Program-made: the position numbers and the translations under genes
DNA from: Anadara kagoshimensis
Lineage: Eukaryota; Mollusca; Bivalvia; Arcoida; Arcidae
NCBI GenBank assembly: GCA_021292105.1
Contig: CM037857.1
Coordinates: forward strand, 44,597,901 to 44,661,900
DNA length: 64,000 nt
Reading direction: 5' to 3'
Notes under the pieces: generated by a model
What the model saw: only the letters and a program-made list of their open reading frames with translations
What the model was told of the DNA's origin: nothing
Databases searched by the model: none
In this document: piece by piece, positions 1-14,800 of the stretch
Layout of the letters: every line of letters starts with the position of its first letter
Numbering within the stretch: the stretch's first letter is position 1

Positions 1-857
1 TGGCGATTTGAGCTCTATACTGTGCATCTACTCCATTTTTGTAAATGTTGGTGATTTGAGCTCTATATTGTGTGTCTACTCCATTTTTGTAAATATTGGT
101 GATTTGAGCTCTATATTGTGCGTCTACTCCATTTTTGTAAATATTGGCGATTTGAGCTCTATACTGTGCATCTACTCCATTTTTGTAAATGTTGGTGATT
201 TGAGCTCTATATTGTGTGTCTACTCCATTTTTGTAAATATTGGTGATTTGAGCTCTATACTGTGCATCTATTCATTTTTGTAAATATTGGTGATTTGAGC
301 TCTATATTGTGTGTCTACTCCATTTTTTGTAAATATTGGCGATTTGAGCTCTATACTGTGCATCTACTCCATTTTTGTAAATATTAGTGATTTGAGCTCT
401 ATTCTGTGCGTCTACTCCATTTTTGTAAATATTGGTGATTTGAGCTCTATATTGTGCGTCTACTCCATTTTTGTAAATATTGGTGATTTGAGCTCTACAC
501 TGTGCATCTGTTCATTTTTTGTAAATGTTGGTGATTTGAGCTCTATATTGTGTGTCTACTCCATTTTTGTAAATATTGGCGATTTGAGCTCTATACTGTG
601 CATCTACTCCATTTTTGTAAATATCGGTGATTTGAGCTCTATATTGTGCGTCTTCTCTTTTTTTGTAAATATTGGCGATTTGAGCTCTATACTGTGCATC
701 TACTTCATTTTTTTGTAAATGTTGGTGATTTGAGCTCTATATTGTGCGTCTACTCTTTTTTTGTAAATATTGGTGATTTGAGCTCTATACTGTGCGTCTA
801 CTCCATTTTTGTAAATATTGGTGATTTGAGCTCTATATTGTGCGTCTACTCCATGCT
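1..857. repeat. 48-bp tandem array, about 18 copies
   Basis: A 48-bp unit containing GATTTGAGCTCTATA and CTCCATTTTTGTAAATAT repeats without interruption from the first base to about 857, so the array continues beyond the left edge. Copies differ by a few substitutions (for example TATACTGTGCATC against TATATTGTGTGTC) and by 1-2 bp in T runs. Because 48 is a multiple of three, open frames of 70-135 codons appear with a 16-residue period; these are a by-product, not genes. It lies upstream of, or in an intron of, gene 1. Confidence 0.97.
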
Positions 858-949
858 CTGATATACTAGTATTCATAATTGATTGTCAAATATGCAAAAC
901 TAAACACAATTTACAACTAGAAAAACTGTGAGCCACAACCTAACAAAAA

Positions 950-1164
950 ATACCCCCGCCCTCCCACATAAATAAATTCATGGGATCAAATTTTTAAATA
1001 GGAGGTGCACATCTACATTTTATCACAAAGTTTCATGAAAATCCATTGAAGGGTTTAGGAGGAGTTGCGGATAAGAGATAGGTACCCTAAGGTGTAACGG
1101 AAGAACGGACGGACGGACGGACACCCCTATCACTATATACCCCCCACTTTTTAAGCGGGGGTAT
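950..1164. repeat. Short element with 10-bp inverted ends
   Basis: The ends ATACCCCCGC (950-959) and GCGGGGGTAT (1155-1164) are perfect inverted repeats. The inside has a GGAC tetranucleotide run near 1113. The overall design resembles the repeats at 11418-11645 and 46157-46425, which also pair CCCCC/GGGGG-type ends with a GGACGGACAGACAGA-like run, but I cannot show they are one family. No flanking duplication is obvious. Confidence 0.55.
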
Positions 1165-1239
1165 AAATACTAGGAATATACCTCAATCTATGAATTTGTT
1201 CTTCATCGGGCTAATTTGATTAAACCTATCGGCTATTAT

Positions 1240-1340
1240 GATTCGAAAAAGGCCTTTCAGATTTTACACAAAGCAACAGAAGCAAGTATATTGTTGCATA
1301 GAAACGGAAAGTTGGCTTATCTTGTCATAAGTTCTTCAAC
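1240..1340 (+). repeat. Dispersed repeat A, distal-end fragment
   Basis: The stretch around GAAGCAAGTATATTGTTGCA resembles the distal end of the copy at 9753-10280 read on its minus strand (GCAGGTATATTGCTGCATAG). It is a truncated, diverged member of the commonest dispersed repeat in this window. The rest of 860-1475 is AT-rich with nothing else recognised. Confidence 0.5.
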
Positions 1341-1475
1341 GATAATATTTTAGTATGTATGTGATTTGTTTATTAATTCAATAGTGTGACTGCTTATGCT
1401 GAACATGTTATTATATTAATACAAATACAGATATGCTACTTTTAATTTCTTTTTTTTTGTAATGTGTATTTTTAG

Positions 1476-1546
1476 ATGATCCTAAAATGACGTGTCGACA
1501 TGGTACAACTATAAAGATCTTGTCTGGTGAACTTGGCAGACAGAAG
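1476..1546 (+). CDS. Gene 1 exon: start of macro domain 1
   Basis: The 71-nt exon follows the acceptor TTTTTAG and ends at the donor AAG|GTAAAT. It starts with two bases of a split codon, then reads DPKMTCRHGTTIKILSGE and on to GRQK. Equivalent exons at 6167-6237 (71 nt) and 51979-52052 (74 nt) have the same phases and an I-K/V-I-I-E/L core, the first strand of the macro fold. Confidence 0.8.
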
Positions 1547-4500
1547 GTAAATCAGCTTATTCTTTTTTTTCAGTTACTTTACTATTCAGTTACGTAAAAA
1601 AAACATGCCCCTATTGCCACTGTTTATGATAGAAATGCTTTCTCCCATAATAAGTCGTATAATATAGAAATAATCCATTGAAAAAATTTATGGGATATTT
1701 CTATTCTGTATGGGTTGCATGTGCAAATTAGCGTTGGAACAATCTTTTGTGGTGTCATAATCAAAATACAATTGCATGACGCCATTTGCGGGAAAAGGAT
1801 ATCCAAGTCTTCAAAATTTAGAAATTTTGAGTGCGTTTCAAATGTTTATTCTGGGAGTATAGAATGAATAACTTTGTTTCGTAGTTTATAAATTTTGTAT
1901 AAACCAAAATCGGGTACATTTTTTCCAATCATGATATTTATTTTAAAGTAGAATGTTGAATGAAAAAGTTGTTTAATATGATGGCGTCGATGTCTATGTA
2001 AATCGAATTTGAAACCAAATATTGGCATTAAAATGGGAGAAAAAAATTCATTATGAGTTCATCCATGTAGGATAGGGGAATCTCACCATCGGAGTTAAAC
2101 ATTTCAGGTCAGAGACTCGTCTCTGACTGAAATGTTCAACCCCCCCCCCCCCGGGTGAGATTTTTTAATAATATTATGATAACAGCCAAAACCTTTCTAT
2201 ATGTTTTATAAATAGGCAGATGTACTAGTGTGCAGTACCAATCAGATCTTAAATAGGGATTGCAGGAGTGGGAAAGAATTTATTACAGCTTGGTGGAGAC
2301 GATTTGCAGAATGAATGTGATAAAAAGTATCCTAGTGGCATAGGATTCGACCAAATAGCAACAATCCCTGGTGGCAAATTAGAATGTAGATGTATTTACC
2401 TGGGTAGGTTACGTAACTGGATTGAAGGTCAAAGTCAATACGCTAAAACTGTAAGTACATATTTCTGTTGTAATTCTATAAGCTGCTATAGTGAAAATAA
2501 AATCCACGTCGGAACCTGAATCCTTAAGCAAAGCAAAATCTTTGAAACTGGCGAAGTAAAACATATGAACTGCCACCAGGAAAATGAATCTGGGTCCTAC
2601 GGAAGGTTAAGCACCTGCTTTTCAGCTAGTTTTACATGTCATTGCTTCGGTTGAAAAAGAAACAGCTACAAAACTGACACTTTTTGAAAGAGTTTCTATA
2701 TTCAAGACCACAAAAACTGTAGGAAATGAGAAACTTTACGATATCAGATATTATGGCCGCCATCACAGTATTGTTGACAAGTTTGATGTCTCTGTGTCCA
2801 GGATTGTCCTGGATATATTTGACGTCTCATAGTTCCATGTTCCTTCACACACTTTTGATTACACACGTGGCGGGTGTAGCTAGCTAAACAGGAGGTGCTT
2901 ACCCTTCCGGAGCACCCGGCCTCACTTCCCTTTGAAAGTTCACTTGTATAACCTATCTAGTCAGTTCCAAAGTTTTTACTTCTATCTGCTTCTGGATTGT
3001 GATTCGGATATAGATTAGTATGTTTGTTTTTGATTATGTTACTTTTAATCAAACGTCTATGATGGTATTTTATATGTTTTGATTGTTTTGACTTTATTTT
3101 ATGCCTCTTGGCATATGACACATTTATGATAAAAACAAAAATGAAAAGAAATTTCTTCTTACTCATGTTCTTGATGTTAAAGTCAAGGTAACAAGAAAAA
3201 AACAGCAACTAAGTACTCAGAAAGGTTTACAAAACACGATAAGATTAACATTCGATAATAGACTCCCGACTTTAATTGGGCTGGTACTGGAGTACAGCAG
3301 TGATGTGGTAACATTACTGGTGGGGGTCTAAAACCATCTCATTTATTTGTCATAAATAAGAATGTCGTGAGTTCTCTAGACTTTCAATTTGAAAAAAAAA
3401 ACATTGCAATACTTGAGATACTTTATGGTTACAAGTTTAATTTGTGAAAAACTTATCTTTCAGATATTGTGCAATTTTGTCTACGATTGTTTAATAAAGG
3501 CTTCGGCGTCGAAGAAAGGTTTGCAGTCTGTTGCTTTCCCTGCCTTAGGGACGGGAGCACTAGGCTATCCGATTGAATCTGTAGCGGAGATGATGTTCAA
3601 AGGAGTTATGAACTTCGATGCGGAATCAAAGAAATCCCTAGATGTATCATTCGTCATATATCACAAAGATACTAAAACATTAAATGTAAGTACAGGCTTT
3701 ATGGTTTTGATTATGATATCTTTGTAACCAAATTTAATACGGTATATATATTCACTATCTTATAGTTCCATGCTCCTTTTATTCTTGGTTTTGATGACAC
3801 ACGTAGCCGGTGTAGCTTCTTAACTGGAGGTCCAAACACTTCCGGACGACCTCTCTTCCCTGTGAAACTTCATGTGCTTCATTTAATTTGTAAGTTTTTA
3901 CCTTGCTCTGTGGTTTGATTTGGGTATAGTTTGGTATGCGTGTTATTTATGATTATGATATAACAAAAATCTGTTCCAAAAGCGGTTAATATAAAGTATA
4001 GAATATTTATAATCATTTTTCGCATACGAATTTTTGCTTACCCTTCCGGAGCACCCGACCTCACTTCCCTGGTGGAAGTCCACGTGTCTTACCAACTTGT
4101 CAGTTCATAAGTTTTTACTTTGCTTATGGATTGTGATTTGGACATGGATTAGTATGTTTGTTTTTGATTCATCACTTTGAACAAATTGTGGTATTCAGAA
4201 CATAACTTCATGTAGAATGTCGTCCCAAGAACACGCCTGTCTCCATACAGATTCGTCAAATATGACTTTATACTGCAGTACATGTAACCTATTCATACTA
4301 TTCTAAGAACAAGCATATCACCATGTACGCTATTCGTATATATGCATTATATTAATGCATGTATTTATGTTTCAAACATTGAAAGGGTATTTGGGTTTAT
4401 ATAAAAACCGAACTTGCATGTTTATAATAAAATGTTTAATATGTATATCAAATATTTGAATGGGAATATAATAAAAACATATATACCAATCGATGTCCAA

Positions 4501-7500
4501 ACCAAATTCCAAAGGTAAAGTAAAAACTTTGTAGCTGGCAAATTAGGTTAAACACGTGAACTTCCACCAGGGAAGTAAAATTATACACAAACATAATTTA
4601 ATTACATAATTAAGATCAGACTGAATTTTGTAAACAAAATATACACATGTTTAAAATGGAAATACTTATTACTAGATAAAAATGCCTACTTATAAAACAT
4701 TAAAATGTCATATCAAACGTGTAAAAAGTAATATGTTCTTAAAGTAATATAATATCACTTTACCTTAAACAACCTCTATTTACCTTATTTTGAAATTGGG
4801 ATATTGTCTCATTCGACTAATTGAAATTTCTGTACTTTTCAACGTGGCCTTATTCCTTATTCTGTTGAGAAGATACTTTAAAGTGTTATTCTCAAATTCA
4901 TTCATTTTTGCTTTCTCAATATTTAGAGTAGCGTAAATTGATCACCATGGGTTTTTTGGTCATTGTTTTGTTTCCAGCATAAAATCATAGCCTGAAAACA
5001 GAGTAAATAAGTTTCCAAATATAAAAATATATAATTTTTAATTTAAAAAAAAACATTAAAAGGACTCTTCGAAATGATTGCATACTGATGTTTTTTAGGC
5101 ATTTGAAGATCATAGACAACTGATGACAAAAAGTAAGTATTTTCTTTGTTGTATTGGAAAGGGTAACAAATTCCGCAAAAATACCCTATAAATTACCTTG
5201 ATTTTGAGGTCATACCTATTTAGTCATATGAAGAAAAAAACCACTCAACTTGTAAGGATTTCTGCCTTTTGTGCATGTACTACCTTTTGAAGCATAGTAT
5301 ATATTTTTTACATTGTATTGTCAGTTTAAACTTGTTAATCAAAATTATTCGCTTCCTTAATGTTAATTTTCTCGAAAAACTAAGTTTAGCTTTATCTTGT
5401 TGGCTTTGGGGGATTTGGTAAAATAAACTTTGGTCCATCCATTTTTTTTCATTTAAACGATTTTTTGATTTCTACAATTTGGTCCGAACATTACTGATGA
5501 GGGATTTATTCTGAACGGCCATCTAGTGTTGAAAACTTAAGGGGTTTAATCATTATTTAATGCATTAAAAAGTTAATTAAGTCACGGTTAAGAACGAGTT
5601 TAGTCTAGCTCATAACCAATCAATCAAAAATTAATATACAAATTAATGTCCAAACCACGATTCCAAAGCAAAGTAAAAACGTTTAAAACCGGCAAATTTA
5701 AGTTAAACACACAGATATAGACTGGTTGCTACAGATAGTAGTTATAAATTTCACAAGTGGCGGGTGCAGCTAGCTACACAGTTCTTACCCTTCCGGAGCA
5801 CCCGGACTCACTTTCTTGGTCGAAGTTTATGTGTTTCGATACATTTGTCAGTTTCATAGTTTTAATTTTGTTTGGGATTGTGATTTGGACATCCATTTTA
5901 CCATTTCAATAATATTAATTAAAAAGAAACGCACTGGTACATATATAGTATCAAAAGCGAAGTAAAAACTGACAAATTAAGCTAAACGTGAACGCCACCA
6001 GGTTAGTGAGGCTAGGTAATCCGGATGGGGCACCTTGAGTTAAGACAAATATTAGGCTGTAAAATTATCAATGGTATAATGCGTACTTGTATATATATAC
6101 AGCAGGAATAGAAGTAAATAGAAAGCACTGTACCGTTATTAATTAGTTGTGTATTTTAAATTTCAGTGAATCCCTATATAACACCTAGATGTCATTTTGA
6201 TGTTATTATAGAAGGGATTTCATTGCCTGACAAAAAGGTAGGTAGTCAAAATAAAATGAAACTCAATTTTACAGTTTACCTAGTTTGTAATTTTATTAAA
6301 TCCATGGTGACCTTTATATCTTGGTAAAATTATTTATGCTAATACTAGCAATAAAAGAAAAATAATACAAAAAATTTTAAATGGTGTGAAAAACTACTTA
6401 CGCTCAGCAAGCAGACTTTAAAAATGTAAAAATGTTATCACGGAATGATATTCCAGGGTTTAAATCGCATATGTGCTGCTAAAGATACAGGGCTGTAAAG
6501 TAGAAAATTTAGCATTAATTGTGACCGAATGCCACATTTTCGTTGAGTTATTTACTTATTCTTTTTACTGTACTACTTTCATTTTATATTTTTCACTATT
6601 TCTTTGAAAAATATTGATAGGCATGTACGTTATTAGTCACTACCGGTTGGTCGGTTGCTATTAGATACCGGTAAATATAAATCAATACACGTGTTATTGG
6701 TAAATAGATAAAAAAAATATGTATGCGCATGTGTATTATAAGTTATTATCTGTACTAGATAAAACATAATTTGAATGAGTTCTTATTGTAAATAAATTGT
6801 AAAAAAACTCTATTTTCATATTTTCATTTGTTGAACAAGCCAATACCCACTAGACTGAACATTGCAAATATATTGATTTGTACACGTTTTAAATTTTGCT
6901 CAGTTAACACTGTTTTGTCATGGGGAATCTAAAATGTCAACTAAAGATAATAATGTATTTTTGTCTTAAAATTCCATATCTTATGGGACTTTGTACAACG
7001 AAGTAGGCTGCTTGCAAATAAATTGTTGACTCGGGGATATTGCAAGCCTAGGCTAGTATTGTTGATAAGTTTGATGTCTTTGTGTCCAGGATTGCCCTGG
7101 ATATATTTGACGTCTCATAGTTTCATGTTGCTTTCACACAATTTTGCTTACACACGTTGCGGGTGTAGCTAGCTAAACAGGAGGTGCTTACCCTTCCGGA
7201 GCACCCGGCCTCACTTCCCTGGTGGAAGTTCACGTGCCTAACCTAACTTGTCAGTTCCAAAGTTTTTACTTTGCTTCTGGATTGTGATTCGGACATGGAT
7301 TAGTATATTTGTTTCAGATGAAATAGCAAACAATTTGACTGAATTTCATTTTCTATTTAACCCTACTATTATTCCATTTATTGTGTTTGTATACTATGTA
7401 GGTAGATGTTATGGTTTGTAACGCACTGAAAAATCTAGAATTCTAGAAGTATGGGGTGCACTTTTAAACGCCATAAGACAGAAAGGTGGCGCTGAAATGG

Positions 7501-8280
7501 AAAATGACTGTCGCACGAGATTTCCGAACGGCATTGAAACAGACCAGTTAGCAGTTGTAAACCCTGGAGGATTGCCGTGTTCACGGATTTATTTTGGCGT
7601 CTTACCTTCATATAAAAATAATCCTCATAGTGCTGAAAAGGTAGGATAATAAATCATTACACAATTACATGTAGCAATATTTAGTAGAAATGGCATATTT
7701 TTTAAAAATTGTTCCTTTACTAAGAGAGCTGGGAAATTAAACATGAAACTAGCATGAAGAAAATCCGAAATTCTAGGTTGATTATATCTGAATGTAGTTT
7801 CATTTACAGACAGAGATCTAGACACAGCTCATGTTCATGTTCATTTCTATACATGGATCTGATAATTTTATAATCTAAATACCCCTTTAGATGTTTTGAA
7901 TATTCGGTACTTATATCATTCTAGTTTTGTCGAGAATATTAAATGAATTTACACCATATACAATTGCCGATTTTGCTGGGTCTAACAACGTCATCTCCAG
8001 GAATATCCCTCGCAATAAGAACTACGAGTAACCTCCCATTTCTTCCTGTATATATGTTACCGGTATAGATATGCTGACTTCATATGGGTTTCTCTGCAGT
8101 TTTTCAATTGTATGTAAAACTTACTTAAAGGTTTAAAATTTTCAAAATGGCTGGCCGTTGCCATCGACATAGAAAACGCGGCAAAAGTCCTCTTAATATG
8201 AATTTTGAATACAGGGTTTTGACTTTTATTCGGTTGGGTGCCTTATTTGTAATAATACATCCATCATTACATTAATACTC

Positions 8281-8319
<39 letters not shown>

Positions 8320-8814
8320 GATTTATGATTTAACCAATAGCTTTACAATCATGCCACTTTGGAAATTACATGCATTCAGTTTATTCGAAAGAAGTTAACT
8401 TTTTAGAGGATATTTATAATATGATAAAAGTAATCTTGAAAGCTTAAGTATGTTGAACAAAATAACTACATATTATTTTAGGTGATTTTCGAAAGATTGA
8501 AGTTTAAGTATTAAAAACTATATTTAATTTGATCAGCGACATTTAATACAGTATTGAATATTAAGTATTTTGTATAAATGTCACTGGTTTGATCTAAATT
8601 TCATATATCGCCTTCCGTATTTCAACATTTGTTAATTATTATTCTCAGAGGCCCCCGATGAATAAATTTAACAAATTTAAACCGCACAAACATTTCTAAG
8701 TTGTTGAATTTGAAAATTTCATAATTTGAACTTTATTATCATACTATCATTCTGTTGATTTCTCTCGAAATTGAACCTGTTAATTAATGACTTAAAAGTT
8801 CATTATATATATAT

Positions 8815-8857
<43 letters not shown>

Positions 8858-11800
8858 CAAAGTGATATGCCCATGAGTAAATGTATCTCACAGCTCAAGG
8901 GTGGTAATTAATGTTGATAATCTGCATACCTTATAACATATTAGGTAACTGATTGATCATGGAAGCAAATCCCAACCCATTAAACCCAGTCGAAAGTACA
9001 CTGTACTTGGAAAATGTACGTGCATGGTGTTAATCGCATTAACAGATTAATTAAATGTACTTAGGTTTAACTAGTACCCACAACATTTTTAAACTGCCGC
9101 GAATTAATCCTTTTTATTTTTATGATATTTTAGTTAATAACTGTGTTTTCAAATAAATACTAACAAAATAATTAATTAATAAATAAATCATTCATTCATT
9201 CTAAAATTACAAGACTAAATGGGAAAAATTCTATGACTTTGAACCAGCAGCATTTATCGATGATTGAACTCTCGTTTAAAAATACTTTTTAATTTTTAAT
9301 ATCATTTTTATTAAACACAAAGACTTTTTAACGGAAAATTCAAATGATTACATTCGAAAACGGAAATATTTTGGGAAAATGGATAATTAATGTATCTATA
9401 CAGATTAATACTGTAACGATATGCTGTAAAATGAAAGCAAAATCTCGGTAATCAAAAAATTTGTAAAAAAATATATCCTGAGAAAGAAAAAATCTTGAAG
9501 AATGCAACCGTATTAGGACAAACATGATCGGATTTAAAATAAATTTGACAAAATGTAATCAAAATAGATTGAAAATCTATATTTTAGATACCACAATGCA
9601 TTTTATATAGGGAAAAGGGTATATTTCGTAAAAACATTTTATGATGATAACTACATAAAAGATTATGTAATAGATATCAAGTAATTCACTTAATCGCTCA
9701 TTCCTCAAGTTAAGTTCTGCTTCATATTTAGACTTATACTTGAATTATGACGTCAACGAAAGGCTACATTTGAATCTTTATGACAAACGTGATTTTTTTT
9801 TACTTTAATTGTTTCCTTTTCTATGCAGCAATATACCTGCTTCTCCTGCTTATGGTATAGTTGTTTCCCAATTAATACTAATAAGTACGCTATGGTAGAG
9901 CTTGTTCCCACTACAGGGACTTTATACAACAAAACAGGCTTCTTGCAAATAAATTGTTGACTCATGAATATTGCAAGCCTGGGCTTATCAAGGCCCTCAA
10001 AACGTTTTATGACCGTCATCACAGTATTGTTGATAAGTTTGATGTCTCTGTGTCCAGGATTGCCCTGGATATATTTGACGCCCCATAGTTCCATGTTCCT
10101 TTGACACAATTTTGATTACACACGTGACGAGTGTAGCTAGCTAAACAGGAGGTGCTTACCCTTCCGGAGCACCCGGCCTCGCTTTCCTGGTGAAAGTTCA
10201 CGTGTCTAACCAAACTTGTCAGTTCCAAAGTTTTTACTTTGCTTCTGGATTGTGATTCGATCATGGATTAGTATGTGTATATGAACAAAATGAAACTTTT
10301 TATGAAATAAGTTTGTGAACAAGAAAAACGTTATATGGATTTGATCTGAACCATTATAAAGACCTAAATTAATTTCAGTTCCACAAATAAGTTTGAAATT
10401 AAAACCTTTAAGAAAACATTATTACTACTACTACTACACTGTACTACTACTACTACTACTGCATGGTTTATTTTACAATAAACTCGTGTGATCAGAAACG
10501 TCAGAAAACCACATATGTGATGTTTTGTATTTATCACATACCCTACCAAACTAAATGAAAAGCTTCATTTAAACATCATTTGGTTAACATTTTACTAATA
10601 CCATCGTAAACACTGGAGAAAATTAAAAAACAAACATTAATTTTACAAAATTATTTAACATCGTCCGCGATTCTCCCAACTCCCACATTAGAACCAATGA
10701 ATGACGTCATATTATTGTTGTCGGTAAAGAGAATTCCCCTAAAAGTAGTTCCGGCTACTATGGTGATACGGCATATTATATTTCACATGTGCAATGCGTA
10801 CCTTTGTATTACATGGCAAGAAAATGTAATGTATCGCTATAGTAAGAGTCAATGGGTATGTGATAAATTATTATAACGACCTGTTTCAATTGCTAAGCAG
10901 TGAGAGGACAACCTGATTCTGCTGATATATTTATTGGAACGAGTAATAATTGTTTAATAGCTTTGAAAAACTTTCTCATTAAACCAATGGTTTTCACTTA
11001 AATGTTTGGCATTTATTATTTTCAAACAGAGTTAGAATTCTTTGGGTTTGTAAGTGTATTTTTATCCCTAGTCTTCCGAAGAGTGGAGTATTATATTTGG
11101 ACATTCATCAGTCCAAAAACTTCTTGTCCAGGGTAATTTTCCAAAATCATAATTCAATATTTTACTAATTATGTTCAAAGCATCAACGTTGATAGGAGAC
11201 GCGCATATCATTTTCCCGCGAGGATTGTCCATTTTCCTTAATTTTCCTAAGTTTCTAAGTTATCAAAGTTTATCGAAAATAAAATATGGATACCAGCTAG
11301 GAGATAACTAATGTGTATGAATGATACAGCTGTCATGTGTTACTTCTGAATTTTTATGAAATAATGAAAAACTCAAAAGTAGCACATGACACAGCTGATG
11401 AAATCACCAGACCAAGTTTAAACTAGAATTGTATCTTGGGAGCCAAATACCCCCGCCCCTAACATTTAATGTAAATTAAAATATGACCTTGGTTCAAGGT
11501 CATGGCACACTTTGGACCATGAAGATTATTGATATGAAGTTTTATGACAGTCTTTCAAAGCAGGTATGAGATTTGTCCCGGAGACGATTTTACACGGACG
11601 GACAGACAGACAGATAGACATGGTGATTCCTATATACCCCCTAAAACAACAAAATGTAGTTGCTAATATTAAAAAATAAAAGAAACAAATTAAAACTGTC
11701 TATATTTTCTATGTGTACAGTAATTATATATAATTTTCTATAGGCGCTGCACAAGCTTGTGTACGACTCTTTAGACATGGCATCAAATTGTGGAAATTCA

Positions 11801-14800
11801 ACAATAGCTTTTCCGCCTATGGGAACTGGCATACTAGAATATCCACACCAGAGGGCAGCAGCAGTCATGTATAACGCCATCAAGGATTTCGACAAGAAAA
11901 CAAAATTATATACATTAAAACAAATCTACTTTACAATTTTACCGACAGATTTAAAGTCTTGGGATGTGAGTATTAATTTGAACCATTCAATATCTTGTTA
12001 AAAATGGCAAACAGACGTTTAAAGGTATTTATCTAAGTTGTAAAAGAACCAGCCGCACCCATAATTGCCGGATATGTAGATGGATACATATGGGCATAAC
12101 TGAAACGGTTTGCTTTTAATGTGAAATAAATAAATGACTATATATTGGGAATCATAGATAAGTATTTAGAAACTTGTAATTAAAGTTATGCTTGAGAAAT
12201 TTATCTCCTAATGGAGATCTATAGTTGTTTATCTTCTTATGGCTTTGTACAGTTGTTTATCTCTTAATAAAGGTATACAGTTTTTTTATCTTCTAATGTA
12301 GATGTACAGTTTTTTATCTCCTAATAGACATATACAGTTGTTTATCTTCTAATGAAGATGTACAGTTATGTATCTCTTAATGGATATATACAGTTGTTTA
12401 TCTCCTAATAAAGATATACAGCTTTCGTCTTAATGTAGATGTACAGTTGTTTATCTCTAATGGAGATGTACAGTTATTTATCTCTATGTAGATATATTAT
12501 TAGTTATCTGGTTTTTAGGCAGGTGATATGGAATTTTACAACCTTTCTGAATTTCTTATTTCCTGAGGCTGCGCCTCAGGAAATAAGAAATTCAGAAAGG
12601 TTGTAAAATTCCATATCACCTGCCTAAAAACCAGATAACGAATTTATCATTTTATTCAGACTTATTTTTTCAAAATTTTGTAGATGAAAAAAGATTACAA
12701 TAAAAAGAAACCCGAAAACCGTATATTTGTAAAATAAAGTTTATGTTTTCTTTATCAATGAACATAAAATAACAATTTTAATGAAAAAATTAACAACGAA
12801 TAACTTAATTTCTAAATTCTGTTACATCAGGCTGTGATACAAAGTGCAAGTGTACGCGTTCGTTTTTCATGTTATACTCCAATAAAATAACGCAACCATA
12901 GCAGCGCCGACCGTGAACTACTCAGTTTACTCCCATCAGCTGGTTTCAGGGGTCAGAACGTCTCACATCAATTATTTGTGCTGTTATTTGTTTTTTTTAA
13001 AGTTCGTTTTTTTCACAATGGAATGAATCATGATTAAAAATATAATATGAAAACAATTGCCAAAGTGTTTTTTAATATTTTGTTTACATCGGATCGGTGA
13101 TATAACATTGATCAGCATGCATATGTACATGTCCGTTATCGGCGATTTTAACTTGGGGATGTGGAAACAATATTCAATTTGAAGGAATATGACATGGAAT
13201 ATCTTTAAACATCAATTTTCAAGCTTTTTCAAGATGAGTTTGGTTTGGTTGAAGTGTCACCACACATGGCAACTACCATCATCGGTGCCGGCATTTAAAG
13301 CACTTGGAGGCCCTCCACATGTACAGGTCGGACTAAAATTAGAATGTAAATTTAGTGAGAGTTACTTCCCTTTCGCCGTGTATCGTTACCAGGAGTAAGC
13401 GATGTCGAGTTTAATTTATTGATAATATCGGAAATTGAGAGCGCAAAATTTAACTAGAATATTAAGGTAATACACAGTAAAATATACATCATGTGTCAAT
13501 TTGATTGATACTTACAAACTAAGCGTAAATTTTACTCTGTTTATTGCCCAATTGAACTGTATGGGGGCGGCCATTACCGCTCTATTCACTCTTTCTTATT
13601 ACCCGTGTAATTTTTATTTATTACCCGAGTAAATTATTTATCACCCTTGTAAAATTGTAATATCGGTATTTACAAGGACCTTATTATCCAATCAGATCGT
13701 AAAGAAATTATCTGAAAAATGATAAAGTTGTTTATCTCCTAATGTAAATGTACAGTTGTTTATCTCCTAATGTAGATATACAGTTGTTTATCTTCTAATG
13801 TAGATGTACAGTTGTTTTCCTCGTTGTTTATCTCCTAATGTAGATATACAGTTGTTTATCTCCAAATGTAGATGTACAGTTGTTTATCTCCTAATGGAGA
13901 TGTACAGTTGTTTATCTCCTAATGTAGATGTACAGTTGTTTATCTTCTAATGCAGATGTACAGTTGTTTATCTCTATGTAGATATACAGTTGTTTATCTT
14001 CTAATGTAGATGTACAGTTGTTTATCCCTTAATGTAGATATACAGTTGTTTATCTCCTAATGTAGATATACAGTTGTTTATCTCCAAATGTAGATGTACA
14101 GTTGTTTATCTCCTAATGTAGATATACAGTTGTTTATCTTATGTAGATATATAGTTGTTTATCTTCTAATGTAGATGTACAGTTGTTTATCTCCTAATGT
14201 AGATATACAGTTGTTTATCTCCTAATGTAGATATACAGTTGTTTATTTTCTAATGTAGATATACAGTTGTTTATCTCCTAATGTAGATATACAGTTGTTT
14301 ATCTTCTAATGTAGATGTACAGTTGTTTATCTCCTAGATATACAGTTGTTTATCTTCTAATGTAGATGTACAGTTGTTTATCTCCTAATGTAGATATACA
14401 GTTGTTTATCTTCTATTGTAGATGTACAGTTGTTTATCTCTTAATGTAGATATACAGTTGTTTATCTTCTAATGTAGATATACAGTTGTTTATCTCCTAA
14501 TGTAGATATACAGTTGTGTATCTTCTAATGTAGATGTACAGTTGTTTATCTCCTAGATATACAGTTGTTTATCTCCTAATGTAGATATACAGTTGTTTAT
14601 CTTCTAATGTAGATGTACAGTTGTTTATCTCCTAGATATACAGTTGTTTATCTTCTAATGTAGATATATAGTTGTTTATCTCCTAATGTAGATGTACAGT
14701 TGTTTATCTTCTATTGTAGATATACAGTTGTTTATCTTCTATTGTAGATGTACAGTTGTTTATCTCCTAATGTAGATATACAGTTGTTTATCTCCTAATG

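Noticed and set aside
8..861. Open frames of 71-135 codons with a 16-residue period
   Set aside because: They arise because the 48-bp repeat unit is a multiple of three and has no stop in that frame; there is no start context, domain or splice support.
9753..10264. Two overlapping minus-strand open frames of 118 and 81 codons
   Set aside because: They lie in the longest copy of dispersed repeat A; the frames are not maintained in other copies.
13189..13398. 69-codon open frame in the insertion within the 28-bp array
   Set aside because: Too short and without any recognisable motif; probably chance.
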